Assembly: GCF_040371085.1 (NCBI RefSeq)
Contig: NZ_JAMBMT010000001.1
Location: forward strand, 1,054,001 to 1,118,000
DNA: 64,000 nucleotides
Origin: Psychrobacter sp. AH5
Lineage (GTDB): Bacteria; Pseudomonadota; Gammaproteobacteria; Pseudomonadales; Moraxellaceae
Direction of reading: 5' to 3'
A model generated the notes under the pieces. It searched no databases, was not told the DNA's origin, and saw nothing but the letters and a program-made list of their open reading frames with translations. A program made the position numbers and the translations under genes. Below, in pieces: positions 1 to 9,310 of the stretch (position 1 is its first letter; each line of letters opens with the position of its first letter).

Positions 1-924
1 AAAATCAACTTCTGCTTCATTGGCCGCCGCTAACAGATGCAAAATAGTATTGGTCGAGCCGCCCATAGCGATATCTAAGGTCATCGCGTTCTCAAAGGCA
101 GCTTTGGTTGCAATAGAGCGCGGTAGTACTGAATCATCGTCTTGCTCATAACGACGCTTGGCCAAGTCGACAATAGTACGACCGGCTTCTAAAAATAACT
201 CGCGGCGTAAAGAGTGCGTCGCAAGAAGTGAGCCATTACCCGGTAATGCTAAGCCTAAAGCTTCGGTCAAGCAGTTCATCGAGTTGGCGGTGAACATACC
301 AGAGCATGACCCACAAGTCGGACAAGCGGATGATTCAATAGCCAATACATCTTCATCACTGATATTATCATCAGCGGCGTCCATCATCGCATCGACAAGG
401 TCAAGCTTACGAATCGCGCTACTGTCATCACCATCGGTATTGTGGCTTTTTCCCACTGTGCTGGCAAGAATCTTACCCGCTTCCATTGGGCCACCGGAGA
501 TAAACACCACTGGTATATTCAGGCGCATGGCCGCCATTAGCATCCCCGGAGTGATTTTATCACAGTTAGAGATACAGACTAAGGCGTCGGCGCAGTGCGC
601 ATTAACCATATATTCTACCGAGTCAGCGATTAAGTCGCGGCTAGGCAAGGAGTAAAGCATACCGCTATGGCCCATGGCAATACCGTCATCGACCGCGATA
701 GTATTGAACTCTTTAGCGACGCCGCCAGCGCTTTCGATCTCGCGCGCTACCATCTGACCTAAGTCTTTAAGATGGACGTGACCGGGCACAAACTGAGTAA
801 ACGAGTTGGCTATAGCGATGATAGGCTTACCAAAATCGCCATCAGTCATGCCCGTTGCGCGCCATAACGCTCGCGCGCCTGCCATATTACGACCACCGGT
901 AGAGGTTTTTGAGCGATAATCCAT
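1..924 (-). CDS. ilvD: Dihydroxy-acid dehydratase, 3'-truncated by window edge
   Basis: Dehydrates 2,3-dihydroxy-isovalerate and its isoleucine-pathway homologue to the 2-keto acids, the third common step of branched-chain amino acid synthesis in the cytosol. Only the first 308 codons lie in the window; the reading frame is open at base 1. The N-terminus ([20 protein letters not shown]) is typical. The Fe-S cysteine segments are visible in [10 protein letters not shown] and in [20 protein letters not shown], followed by the LPGNGS and GGSTNT segments. The ATG at 922-924 (reverse strand) is the natural start. It is transcribed away from its neighbours, with about 120 bases separating it from the next minus-strand gene. 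Identification is very secure; the C-terminal half is not visible. Confidence 0.97.
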   Translation of the reverse strand, partial: MDYRSKTSTGGRNMAGARALWRATGMTDGDFGKPIIAIANSFTQFVPGHVHLKDLGQMVAREIESAGGVAKEFNTIAVDDGIAMGHSGMLYSLPSRDLIADSVEYMVNAHCADALVCISNCDKITPGMLMAAMRLNIPVVFISGGPMEAGKILASTVGKSHNTDGDDSSAIRKLDLVDAMMDAADDNISDEDVLAIESSACPTCGSCSGMFTANSMNCLTEALGLALPGNGSLLATHSLRRELFLEAGRTIVDLAKRRYEQDDDSVLPRSIATKAAFENAMTLDIAMGGSTNTILHLLAAANEAEVDF

Positions 925-1046
925 GTGATATTCCTTACAAATAGGTGTGATACATTAGGTGATACATTGTGTGACAAATTGAATGATTATAAATTTACGC
1001 CAATAAAGTTCAATAAAATATAGTGCTCATCCTTCTAAAAAGACGG

Positions 1047-1814
1047 CTACTCAACCCGCTCTAAAATAGCGGCCTCAAACCAAGGCAACTCTGCTTTATT
1101 GGCTTCAAGCTTGGTCATAACCGTTAACGCATGAGTGGCTGGCAAATATTGATAATCGCTGCTAGCGGCAAAGCTGATAAAGGGATTGTCATCGACATTT
1201 TCTTCATCGATACTGATTAGCGTCTGCTTATCATTCTTGTACAGCACATCAACCCGGCCAAAAAAATGCCAATCCTTAAAAGCAGCCACTAGCGCATCGG
1301 CTTGGTTTTGAGTATATATTTGCTGAGTGGCTTTGCCGGTATTACTCCAATGCAAGCGTACTGCCAATTGCAGCGCCTCGCTAAAGACCACCAGCGAGCC
1401 TGTTACCTTGACATGCCACGGCTGTGCTATTAGTGCTGCATCTATACCTATCAGCTTGGCCGCTTCACTTGCCGTCATCATAGTATCAAATTGGCTGAGC
1501 AATTTGGTAGTCAAAGGATTCGCCTGCTTAATAACGTCCTCTAAACTATCATAATGATATAAAAATGGCAGCGGCAGATCTTGAGTGATGGTTTTTTCAT
1601 TGACTTTACAGTTATGAATACGCCAGCCAATAGCTTTATCTATCAAAGCTTCTGCTAGGATAATAGCGTTTGGATCAATGCTTTTTTTTATCTCAGTGAG
1701 GCTAGCAATATCTTCATAGACCGTTTCGGCTGATAATGGCGTCGCTATAGAGTCGTTAGTATGCTCGACATTAGAGTCGATATCACTAGCTAATTGAGTA
1801 GGCAAAAGTGTCAA
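1047..1814 (-). CDS. Hypothetical protein, 255 aa
   Basis: I do not recognise the family. The product is a soluble, acidic protein with no signal peptide and no membrane helix. The first 40 residues are low in complexity and the middle contains an alanine-rich helix around residues 110-125 (TASEAAKLIGIDAALIA). The C-terminal third is rich in aromatic residues (WHFFGRVDVLY, PFISFAASSDYQYLP). The predicted start is TTG with an AGG about nine bases upstream; the next in-frame ATG is around codon 110, so either the TTG is used or the protein is much shorter. The full-length frame with normal codon use argues that it is real. It is 120 bases upstream of ilvD on the same strand and may be co-transcribed, but nothing in it suggests a role in that pathway. 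Confidence 0.7.
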   Translation of the reverse strand: MTLLPTQLASDIDSNVEHTNDSIATPLSAETVYEDIASLTEIKKSIDPNAIILAEALIDKAIGWRIHNCKVNEKTITQDLPLPFLYHYDSLEDVIKQANPLTTKLLSQFDTMMTASEAAKLIGIDAALIAQPWHVKVTGSLVVFSEALQLAVRLHWSNTGKATQQIYTQNQADALVAAFKDWHFFGRVDVLYKNDKQTLISIDEENVDDNPFISFAASSDYQYLPATHALTVMTKLEANKAELPWFEAAILERVE

Positions 1815-2095
1815 ATGAATAAACCTAATAGCAGTAGAGTAGAGGGCTAATATAACATTATGAGCCGTAACTCGCCAATAAATTCGCGGGCTTAGTTACT
1901 TATGCTAGCTATCAATAAAGCCTAGTTTGGAGTATTGAGAGCTTGTGCTAAAGCCCTATTTCGTCCACTATAATAATGATATCTTTGCTGTCGCTAAATC
2001 CATTAAGGTATTAAAGTTTTCAGCTTTCAATACCCTTATCATTTTTAACTTTTAATTTTGAAGATTAAAAACCATTTATATAAAGGAGAGAAACT

Positions 2096-2533
2096 ATGAG
2101 TCAAGAGAAGCAAGCTAACTATGACGATAATAATATTTTTGCCAAAATGCTAAAGGGTGAGATTCCTTATCATAAGGTTTATGAGGATGATAAGACTTTA
2201 GCTTTTATGGATATCATGCCGCAAGCTAAAGGCCATGTACTAATCATTCCAAAACAGCAAGCGGTGGATCTTGCTGATCTTGAGCCAGAATTTGCTACGG
2301 CGGTATTGATGACTGCCAAAAAAGTCATGGCAGCTCAGCGTCAGGTATTCGAGCGTGAAGGCATCATTCAGATGCAGCTTAATGGTAGTGAGGCCGGGCA
2401 GACGGTCTTTCATTATCATCTGCATCTGATTCCTAGCAGCATTCATGAATTGGGCCGTCATGCAGTCACGCAAGCTGACCAAACAGAGCTTGCCAATATG
2501 GCTAAACAGTTGACCGCGGCAATCGCTACTTAA
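2096..2533 (+). CDS. HIT family nucleotide hydrolase
   Basis: A 145-residue histidine-triad protein of the Hint/HinT branch. These enzymes hydrolyse AMP-linked substrates (AMP-lysine, AMP-NH2 and similar adducts) through an AMP-histidine intermediate. The triad H106-Y-H108-L-H110 lies in VFHYHLHLIP near the C-terminus. The N-terminal IFAKMLKGEIPYHKVYEDD block and LAFMDIMPQAKGHVLIIPK are typical of the family. The length is close to the usual value for bacterial HIT proteins, allowing for a short N-terminal extension. A strong ribosome-binding site (AAAGGAG) precedes the ATG. The gene stands alone, with a terminator just downstream. Physiological substrate unknown. Confidence 0.93.
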   Translation: MSQEKQANYDDNNIFAKMLKGEIPYHKVYEDDKTLAFMDIMPQAKGHVLIIPKQQAVDLADLEPEFATAVLMTAKKVMAAQRQVFEREGIIQMQLNGSEAGQTVFHYHLHLIPSSIHELGRHAVTQADQTELANMAKQLTAAIAT

Positions 2534-2581
2534 TGCTATAGAGAATAAACCATTAAATAACAGTAACTCAAAATTAAATAG

Positions 2582-2606
2582 GGCAACTTAATAGTTGCCT
2601 TTTTTA
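2582..2606 (+). terminator. Rho-independent terminator after HIT gene
   Basis: A 7-bp perfect stem GGCAACT/AGTTGCC with a TAAT loop is followed by a run of six or more T. It lies about 50 bases after the HIT gene stop codon. Confidence 0.85.
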
Positions 2607-2817
2607 TTCTCCGATTTTGTTGTCCAAGAACTGGTGATATAAAATGTTAACCATTGGCGTTATTTTGGAGTTTAGCAAGCGACTGTGTTATAAAAAGAAC
2701 CCACAGTTTTTAATCTTGGTAATATTTGATGTTTTTGTAAGTTTTTCGGTGGCCAGATTTTACTAAAAATTGCTGCACAAGCCGAATTTGATAAGTCTAC
2801 TTTTAGAGACCTATACT

Positions 2818-4863
2818 ATGAAGAATAAGAAATTTCGTTCTACTATTTTGATGCCAGTATTCATCCCGACAGCGGTGGTGATGTTTTTATTGGTCATTGG
2901 TACCGCTACTAGTCCTGAATTAGCCAGTAACTTGTTTAGTGAAGTGCTAAGCTTTACCACCTCCAATTTTGGCTGGTTTTATATGCTAGCCACCGCACTG
3001 TTTTTGATGTTTATTGTGATCTTGGCTTTCTCGCCTTATGGCACTATCAAGCTTGGGCCGGATCATGGCGTCCCACAATACAACTTTATCGAATGGTTTT
3101 CGATGTTGTTTTCGGCAGGGTATGGCATTGCTTTATTATTTTATGGCGTTGCTGAGCCGGTTACGCATTTTGCTATGCCGCCGCTTTCAGAGCCTGAGAC
3201 GATAGCTGCTGCCAAAGAGGCGATGCAGATTGCTTATTTTCATTGGGGTTTTCATATATGGGCCATCAATGGCGTGGTAGCTTTAACGCTAGCTTATTTT
3301 GCTTTTCGTCAAGGATTGCCTTTGTCAATGCGCTCGACGCTTTATCCTATCATCGGTGAAAAAATATATGGCCCTATCGGTCATGCAGTAGATGTATTCG
3401 CTATTTTGGGTACTTTGTTTGGTTTGGCAACGAGTCTGGGTATCTCTGTCTCGCAGATTAATACCGGTTTGAATTATTTAGTTCCGAGCATTCCTGTTAA
3501 TACTACCGTACAGGTGATTGCTATTACTATCATCACCGGATTAGCGCTAATATCGGTGCTGGCAGGGATGGATAAAGGGGTAAAACGCTTATCTATCTTA
3601 AATATGATACTGGCCACGGCGCTGATGTTATTTGTGTTTATCGTCGGTCCTTCAGTGTTTATTCTTAATGCCTTTATGGAAAATACCGGCAGCTATCTAG
3701 GTAATATTGTCGAGCGTACCTTTAGCCTGCAAGCCTATCAGCAAGGCGATTGGATCACCAGTTGGACACTGTTTATCTTTGCTTGGACGATTTCTTGGTC
3801 GCCGTTTGTCGGCATATTTATCGCCAAGATTAGCCGTGGTCGCACGATTCGTGAGTTTATCGCTGGTGTCATGTTAGTACCTACTATCTTTACTTTTTTC
3901 TGGTTTGCCGTATTTGGCGATACTGCTCTCAATATGATTATGGTACAAGGCTATGAATCACTGATTACTGAGGTACAAAATAACCAAGCCATTGCTTTAT
4001 TTAAGCTGCTTGAGAACTTGCCTTTTACCCAGGTAGTATCAGCTTTGGCAGTGGTGCTTATTATTACCTTTTTTATCACCTCCTCTGATTCAGGATCTTT
4101 GGTTATTGACTCATTAGCAGCAGGCGGTCGCAGTGATACACCTGCGTGGCAGCGTACCTTTTGGGTGCTGATATTAGGCGTTGTTGCCTCAGTACTCTTG
4201 CTAGCAGGGGGCCTTAAGGCACTACAAACCGCGGCTATCGTCAGTGCGTTACCCTTTACTATTATTATTTTGATAGCGATGTTTGGTATGTGGCGGGCGC
4301 TTCGTATTGAAGGCCATCGTAATCAGAGCTTGGCTAATGACAGTCACTTGCCGCCGCATCTGCTCAAACTAGAAGCGTGGCGCGACCGGATTGACTATAT
4401 TACCGAGCAGCCAAGCCGCGAGGAAGTACTGAGCTATATCAAAGGTACAGTAATGTCCTCAATGACAGAGGTGGCAGAGAAATTTGCTGAGACCGGCTGG
4501 GTGCCTGAGGTCAACTATGATGACAATAATAATCGAGCGGTGCTCGAGCTGCAGCGCGGTGATGATGTAGAGTTTTGGTACGAAGTTCGCTTATCTAACC
4601 ACGAAATGCCTGATTATTATCCAGAAGATAGTCAAAGAGATCTATCGCAAGAGCATTTTTATCGGGCGCAAGTGTACCTGCGCCGCGGCGCACAAACGTA
4701 TGATTTATATGGTTATCAATCAGAATCGGTAATCAACGATATCATTGATCAGTTTGAGAAGTATTTGCACTTCTTACATGAGTCTCCAAACTCTTTGCCA
4801 TGGCGGATGCAGGAACATGATGACAATATCACTTTGGAGCAGGGTAGTGTGTTTGATAAGTAG
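2818..4863 (+). CDS. betT: BCCT family choline/betaine transporter, BetT-like
   Basis: Sodium- or proton-coupled uptake of choline or a related betaine for osmoprotection, in the inner membrane. About twelve hydrophobic segments fill residues 10-490. The family signature region is present as WTISWSPFVGIFIAKISRGR, preceded by FHWGFHIWAING. A hydrophilic cytosolic tail of about 190 residues follows, as in E. coli BetT and its osmoregulated relatives; compact BetP-type proteins are organised differently. I place the start at ATG 2818 (MKNKKFRSTILMP), which has AGAG nine bases upstream; a longer TTG-started frame from 2770 is less likely. The length of 681 residues matches BetT (677). Whether choline or glycine betaine is the substrate cannot be read from the sequence. 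A hairpin terminator follows. Confidence 0.88.
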   Translation: MKNKKFRSTILMPVFIPTAVVMFLLVIGTATSPELASNLFSEVLSFTTSNFGWFYMLATALFLMFIVILAFSPYGTIKLGPDHGVPQYNFIEWFSMLFSAGYGIALLFYGVAEPVTHFAMPPLSEPETIAAAKEAMQIAYFHWGFHIWAINGVVALTLAYFAFRQGLPLSMRSTLYPIIGEKIYGPIGHAVDVFAILGTLFGLATSLGISVSQINTGLNYLVPSIPVNTTVQVIAITIITGLALISVLAGMDKGVKRLSILNMILATALMLFVFIVGPSVFILNAFMENTGSYLGNIVERTFSLQAYQQGDWITSWTLFIFAWTISWSPFVGIFIAKISRGRTIREFIAGVMLVPTIFTFFWFAVFGDTALNMIMVQGYESLITEVQNNQAIALFKLLENLPFTQVVSALAVVLIITFFITSSDSGSLVIDSLAAGGRSDTPAWQRTFWVLILGVVASVLLLAGGLKALQTAAIVSALPFTIIILIAMFGMWRALRIEGHRNQSLANDSHLPPHLLKLEAWRDRIDYITEQPSREEVLSYIKGTVMSSMTEVAEKFAETGWVPEVNYDDNNNRAVLELQRGDDVEFWYEVRLSNHEMPDYYPEDSQRDLSQEHFYRAQVYLRRGAQTYDLYGYQSESVINDIIDQFEKYLHFLHESPNSLPWRMQEHDDNITLEQGSVFDK

Positions 4864-4935
4864 CTTTAACTCGCCTTAACTTATCTATTAACGACAAAGT
4901 TAATGCCTTGCAATCTAACGATAAACCCTTAGAAT

Positions 4936-4985
4936 AACGGCTTGTTTTTATTGAATTATATTCATTAAGAAGCAAGCCGTTTTTT
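4936..4985 (+). terminator. Rho-independent terminator after betT
   Basis: The arms AACGGCTTG and CAAGCCGTT are separated by about 28 AT-rich bases and followed by a T-run at 4981-4985. The T-run abuts a spurious in-frame ATG at 4986, an argument for starting dusB further downstream. Confidence 0.75.
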
Positions 4986-5006
4986 ATGTCTTTAGAGTTT
5001 TATACT

Positions 5007-6014
5007 ATGTCTTTATCAGCCACTCATGACCATCCCCTATTACAGCCATTAACTATCGGCGGTCTAACTATCGAAAATCGGCTGATGGTAGCACCCATGG
5101 CAGGAGTGACGGACAACCCTTTTCGCAAATTATGCAAGTCATTTGGGGCAGGGCACGCCGTCAGTGAAATGATTATTGCAGATACTGCCTTGTACGCGCG
5201 TAAAAAATCCTTGTACCGGGCTAATTTTGAGGGTGAGATTGCGCCGATCTCTGCGCAGATAGCGGGCGCTGAACCTGATAAATTGGCAGAGGCCGCACGT
5301 TATCAGATCGACAATGGCGCGCAGATTATCGATATCAATATGGGCTGTCCGGCCAAAAAAGTTTGCCGTAAGCTGGCGGGTTCCGCACTACTGCAAGATG
5401 AGGATTTGGTCGCGCGGCTGCTTGATGCGGCGGTAGAGGCGGTCGATGCGCCGGTGACTTTGAAGACGCGCTTAGGCTTTGAAAACGGGCGCGAAAACAT
5501 TTTGCGCGTGGCAAAAAGAGCAGAGCAAGCGGGTATAGCTGCCATTGCTATTCATGGGCGTACCCGCGAGGATATGTATACCGGCAACGCTCGCTACGAG
5601 CTGATACGTGAGGTCAAAGACAGTATAAGTATTCCGGTGATTGCTAACGGCGATATCGATAGTGCCCAAAAAGCCAAACAAGTCTATGAGCTGACCGGCT
5701 GTGATGCAGTAATGATTGGCCGCGCGGCGCAAGGACAGCCATGGCTATTTCGCGACATTGAGCACTATTTGTGTACGGGCAAAATATTAGCGGCACCTAC
5801 GGTTAGTGAGATTAAAGAGATAGTATTAGCGCATTTGCAAGAATTATATGAGTTTTATGGTGAGTATTCAGGCTGCCGTATCGCGCGAAAACATATCGCT
5901 TGGTATACCACCGGTATTCCAAATTCTAACGCCTTTCGTCAAGCCATGTATGGTGAGGAAAGTACTGCTGGTCAGTTTAAAGTAGTTGAAGCTTTCTTAC
6001 AGGCTCATGAGTAG
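5007..6014 (+). CDS. dusB: tRNA-dihydrouridine synthase B
   Basis: An FMN-dependent enzyme that reduces specific uridines in the tRNA D-loop. The TIM-barrel starts with LMVAPMAGVTDNPFRKLC. The catalytic cysteine is C114 in NMGCPAKKVCRK. The substrate/FMN segments THKTR-like VTLKTRLGF, IAIHGRTREDMY, PVIANGDI and MIGRAAQGQPWLF are all present, and the APMAGVTD/MGCPAKKVC combination favours DusB over DusA or DusC. The start at 5007 is chosen because the in-frame ATG at 4986 sits directly against the upstream terminator without a ribosome-binding site, whereas 5007 has AGAG nine bases upstream. The result is 335 residues against 321 in E. coli. The fis gene that follows dusB in enterobacteria is absent; a convergent membrane-protein gene lies 22 bases downstream. 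Confidence 0.93.
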   Translation: MSLSATHDHPLLQPLTIGGLTIENRLMVAPMAGVTDNPFRKLCKSFGAGHAVSEMIIADTALYARKKSLYRANFEGEIAPISAQIAGAEPDKLAEAARYQIDNGAQIIDINMGCPAKKVCRKLAGSALLQDEDLVARLLDAAVEAVDAPVTLKTRLGFENGRENILRVAKRAEQAGIAAIAIHGRTREDMYTGNARYELIREVKDSISIPVIANGDIDSAQKAKQVYELTGCDAVMIGRAAQGQPWLFRDIEHYLCTGKILAAPTVSEIKEIVLAHLQELYEFYGEYSGCRIARKHIAWYTTGIPNSNAFRQAMYGEESTAGQFKVVEAFLQAHE

Positions 6015-6036
6015 TATTTTTTAGCGGTTATAACAA

Positions 6037-6444
6037 CTATTTATCTATACTAGCAGCGTTATTAGCAGTGTTTGGCCCTTGTTTTGCAGCGCTCCTTTTA
6101 TTTTGCTTATTTTGCCAAGGGAAGCGGCCCTTCAATTCTACTTGTAGAGACAGGCTTAAAAAAGTACGGATTAGCACGATGATGCCTAACACCAGTACCT
6201 TACGTAAAGTCGGTTCTGTGACTACTGTCGCCATAATATCAGCAGCGATAAGCACCTCTAATCCTAGAAGAATGGACTTACCAACGGTTTGTCTGATTTC
6301 AGTATAAGCTTGATGAGTAAATCCAGCCCCCATCTTTATAGCTCTATAAAAAGCATAAATAATGCCAAAGAGCATTATCAGCACACCGATAACCTCAACG
6401 ATCTTAGCAATAATATCAATGTAGTGAGCTAAAACATCTATCAA
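6037..6444 (-). CDS. DUF1622 family membrane protein
   Basis: A small inner-membrane protein of 135 residues with three predicted helices: residues 10-35 (IDIIAKIVEVIGVLIMLFGI), 55-75 and 80-100. The conserved family core is visible as LLGLEVLIAADIMATV and LVLGIIVLIRTFLSLSLQVEL, followed by GRFPW. The last 20 residues are lysine- and asparagine-rich and presumably cytosolic. No biochemical role is known for DUF1622. It converges on dusB with a 22-base spacer and no obvious stem-loop terminator between them. Confidence 0.88.
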   Translation of the reverse strand: MIDVLAHYIDIIAKIVEVIGVLIMLFGIIYAFYRAIKMGAGFTHQAYTEIRQTVGKSILLGLEVLIAADIMATVVTEPTLRKVLVLGIIVLIRTFLSLSLQVELKGRFPWQNKQNKRSAAKQGPNTANNAASIDK

Positions 6445-6824
6445 ACCATATCTCCTTATATCCGGTTTATCCTAAGGCTATTGTATATATTCAGCTAATC
6501 AAGTAAAGTCAAAGCCTGCCCTGATAAATAACAGTGCTGCGAATTACTTATTAGCCTTTGATTGCTAATACAGGGTTATGATAAAGAAGTAAACCATTGT
6601 TTTGTGACTAGAGGGCTTAATGATTAGTACTATGTGGCTAGAAAGCTTTGCTAATATATAATATTAGTAGCGTTATAGTATTTTTATACTGCTAATTATT
6701 AGTAGTGATATTTTATTAGAGCTATGTATGGTTATTGGCAGAAGGTTTGATAGTGTGGCATATTGGAGACTTAGTGTGATAGTGAACAGTAATGGATATA
6801 TCAATTAGATAACAAGGATGTTTT
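6445..6824. other. 380-base AT-rich spacer
   Basis: No gene is supported here. The stretch holds the divergent upstream regions of the DUF1622 gene and the acyl-CoA reductase gene. Around 6655-6720 it is extremely AT-rich with short imperfect inverted repeats of TAATATTAG and TATAGTAT type, which could be promoter -10 elements or bent DNA. AAGGATG precedes the ATG at 6825. Confidence 0.5.
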
Positions 6825-7712
6825 ATGGCTAATCCCTCAAAAAAAGCAATCGCGAAAACCGTAAAAGGTAAAAACATCATTATAACGGGTGCTTCAAGCG
6901 GCATTGGTGAGCGCACCGCTTTTTTGCTTAGCGAATGCGGCGCTCATGTTATTTTGCTGGCGCGTACCGAAGATAAGCTCAAGGCGGTCAAAGAAAATAT
7001 TGAAGCTTTGGGCGGCAAGGCGAGTTATTACCCTTGTGATCTAACAGATATGGAGGATATCGAAAAGACCAGCCAGCTCATTCGCAATGATTTTGATAGT
7101 ATCGATGTGCTAGTCAATAACGCTGGTCGCTCCATTCGCCGCTCCGTGCATGAATCGGTCAATCGCTTCCATGATTTTGAGCGTACCATGGATATCAACT
7201 ACTTTGGTGCGGTGAAGATTATCTTAGCTTTCTTACCAGGTATGATAGAGCGTAAAACCGGTCAAATCGTCAATATCTCATCGATTGGCGTACTGGCGAA
7301 TAGTCCGCGTTTCGGCGCTTATGTCGCCTCAAAATCAGCTCTAGATGCCTTTAGCCGTTGTCTAGCCGCCGAGGTCAAAGGCGATAATATTACGATTACC
7401 AATATTTTTATGCCACTTGTGCGTACGCCAATGATTGCGCCAACGAAGCTTTATCGCTATATGCCGGCGCTGATGCCTAACGAGGCCGCCTTGATGGTTG
7501 CCAAAGCCATCGTACAAAAGCCAAATAGTATCGCAAGCGGTATGGGTAAATTCGCTTCTGCGACTTATTCGCTAGCACCAGCGATTAACGTTGGTATTCA
7601 GTCTATCGGTTATCGCATCTTCCCAAGCTCGTCAGCGGCGCAAACCACCGATACCAAGCCGACTCTAGCTCAGCGCGCCTTTGCTAGAATTCTGCCGGGC
7701 GAGTATCATTAA
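6825..7712 (+). CDS. Acr1-like fatty acyl-CoA reductase (SDR family)
   Basis: A short-chain dehydrogenase/reductase expected to reduce long-chain acyl-CoA to the fatty aldehyde with NADPH, the entry step to wax ester synthesis. The cofactor motif TGASSGIG is at residues 21-28, NNAG at 98-101, and the catalytic set is S153, Y166 and K170 (YVASK). From memory it shares long blocks with Acinetobacter Acr1, including GRSIRR-VHES--RFHDFERTM, INISSIGVLAN, LVRTPMIAPTK and a C-terminal LPGEY/FPGEH. The length of 295 residues is that remembered for Acr1. A canonical RBS (AAGGATG) supports the ATG. The gene is monocistronic with a UUCG-loop terminator. No wax ester synthase lies in the window. An ordinary SDR of other specificity is possible, but the match outside the generic motifs makes that less likely. 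Confidence 0.8.
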   Translation: MANPSKKAIAKTVKGKNIIITGASSGIGERTAFLLSECGAHVILLARTEDKLKAVKENIEALGGKASYYPCDLTDMEDIEKTSQLIRNDFDSIDVLVNNAGRSIRRSVHESVNRFHDFERTMDINYFGAVKIILAFLPGMIERKTGQIVNISSIGVLANSPRFGAYVASKSALDAFSRCLAAEVKGDNITITNIFMPLVRTPMIAPTKLYRYMPALMPNEAALMVAKAIVQKPNSIASGMGKFASATYSLAPAINVGIQSIGYRIFPSSSAAQTTDTKPTLAQRAFARILPGEYH

Positions 7713-7742
7713 GGTAGCGTTTGAGTGGATTTGATAGAGATA

Positions 7743-7770
7743 AAAAAGGAGACTTCGGTGTCCTTTTTTG
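7743..7770 (+). terminator. Terminator with UUCG loop after acyl-CoA reductase
   Basis: The stem AAAAGGAGAC/GTGTCCTTTT, with one mismatch, is closed by a TTCG tetraloop and runs into a T-tract. Confidence 0.75.
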
Positions 7771-7941
7771 TCATTATGAGTTTTGTTGTTGCGATAGGTA
7801 TGGTTCCCTAGTGAGGACTTGAACATAAGGCTGTAGCTAAGTGATATCGGTATATTGAGTTATTTAGGTAGTCGCGGTGTACTTCATGGTGTACTTATCA
7901 TGTATATTCTGTTCGTGATCGGTGCGCTATACAGGCACCGC

Positions 7942-9252
7942 TTAAACGCTGGGTAACATAGGTAACCAAATCACTAAGGCTAAAAGCGTTACGAGTAGTA
8001 CAGGTGGCGTGATTAATAAGCCAATCTTCATATACTGACCCCAGCTGATTTTATAATCCTTTTCCGCCAGTACATGTAGCCATAACAATGTTGCTAAGCT
8101 ACCAATTGGGGTGAATTTTGGTCCTAAATCATTACCAATAACATTGGCATAAATCATCAACTCACGCGTTGCAGTGGGAACTTGGGCGCTATCAATTGCC
8201 AGCGCTCCTATGAGGGTTGACGGCATATTATTCATTACAGATGCTACGATAGCTGATAGAAAGCCTGTGCCGACCGTCGCAATGACGTTACCTTGCTGTC
8301 CTAACCAGTTTAGTATTGGCGCGCCATATGCCGTGAGTCCTGCGTTACTTAAGCCATAAACCACTAAATACATACCGATGGAAAACAAGACAATTTGCCA
8401 AGGAGCTTTACGTAGAACGTGGGTCACAGAAAATTTGGTATCACGACCGCCTTGCCACCAGCGACCTGCGATTGCCATAAGCACTAGCGCCGCGATACTA
8501 GTCACCAATGAAATCACAAGACCTAATGACTCGGTGGCAAAATAAGCGATAAGTAGTAAGGCCAATAATGGAAAGGCCGCTCGAAAAACCAAAGGGTCTT
8601 TGATAGCAGATTGCGGTGAGCTTAGACTATCCATTGAATAATGCTTCGGGATATGTCGCGCATAGACAAGCCATAATACCAGTAGCGTTGCGATAACAGA
8701 TACGATATTCACTGGCACCATGACTGCCGCATAGCGACCAAAACCAATATCAAAATAATTAGCGCTAACGATGTTGACTAGATTAGACGTTACTAATGGC
8801 AGACTTGCGGTATCGGCAATAAAGCCAGTAGCGATGATAAAGGCTAAAGCTGATTTGGGTGCAAAATCAAGGCGCAGCAAAATGGCAATGACAATAGGAG
8901 TAAGCAATAACGCCGCCCCATCATTAGCAAAAAAGGCGGCAATGAACGCACCTAGAATCACAATCATGGGAAACAGTCGCCGACCATGACCATTACCTAA
9001 TCTTGCAACATGCAATGCCGCCCAGCCAAAAAATCCAGCCTCATCTAATATCAATGAGATGATGATGAGCGCGACAAAGGTAAAGGTGGCATCCCAGACG
9101 ATATTCCAGACGATAGCCACATCTGATAATTGCACCACCCCCAAAAGCAGGGCAACTACTGCGCCGCCCATTGCACTCCAACCGATACCCAGTCCTTTTG
9201 GCTGCCATATGACTAAGGTCAAGGTGACAATAAAAATCGCTAATGCGAGCAT
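7942..9252 (-). CDS. arsB: Arsenite efflux permease ArsB
   Basis: Exports As(III) and Sb(III) across the inner membrane in exchange for protons. The 436 residues carry about twelve hydrophobic segments. Characteristic blocks are the N-terminal [39 protein letters not shown] and [16 protein letters not shown], then [21 protein letters not shown]. This marks it as ArsB of the IT superfamily, distinct from ACR3. No ArsA ATPase gene is present, so it would work as a secondary carrier. It is the last gene of the minus-strand run arsR - arsC/arsH - arsB, 58 bases after the fusion gene. Both arsenate reductases of the cluster would supply its substrate. Confidence 0.93.
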   Translation of the reverse strand: MLALAIFIVTLTLVIWQPKGLGIGWSAMGGAVVALLLGVVQLSDVAIVWNIVWDATFTFVALIIISLILDEAGFFGWAALHVARLGNGHGRRLFPMIVILGAFIAAFFANDGAALLLTPIVIAILLRLDFAPKSALAFIIATGFIADTASLPLVTSNLVNIVSANYFDIGFGRYAAVMVPVNIVSVIATLLVLWLVYARHIPKHYSMDSLSSPQSAIKDPLVFRAAFPLLALLLIAYFATESLGLVISLVTSIAALVLMAIAGRWWQGGRDTKFSVTHVLRKAPWQIVLFSIGMYLVVYGLSNAGLTAYGAPILNWLGQQGNVIATVGTGFLSAIVASVMNNMPSTLIGALAIDSAQVPTATRELMIYANVIGNDLGPKFTPIGSLATLLWLHVLAEKDYKISWGQYMKIGLLITPPVLLVTLLALVIWLPMLPSV

Positions 9253-9310
9253 AAATGTGCCTTAATAAAACAATGGTATTAGAGAAGGTTAACGTTAGAT
9301 ACGCTTGAGT

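Noticed and set aside
158..655. 165-codon plus-strand frame opposite ilvD
   Set aside because: Complementary shadow of ilvD, whose Fe-S cysteine motifs are intact on the minus strand.
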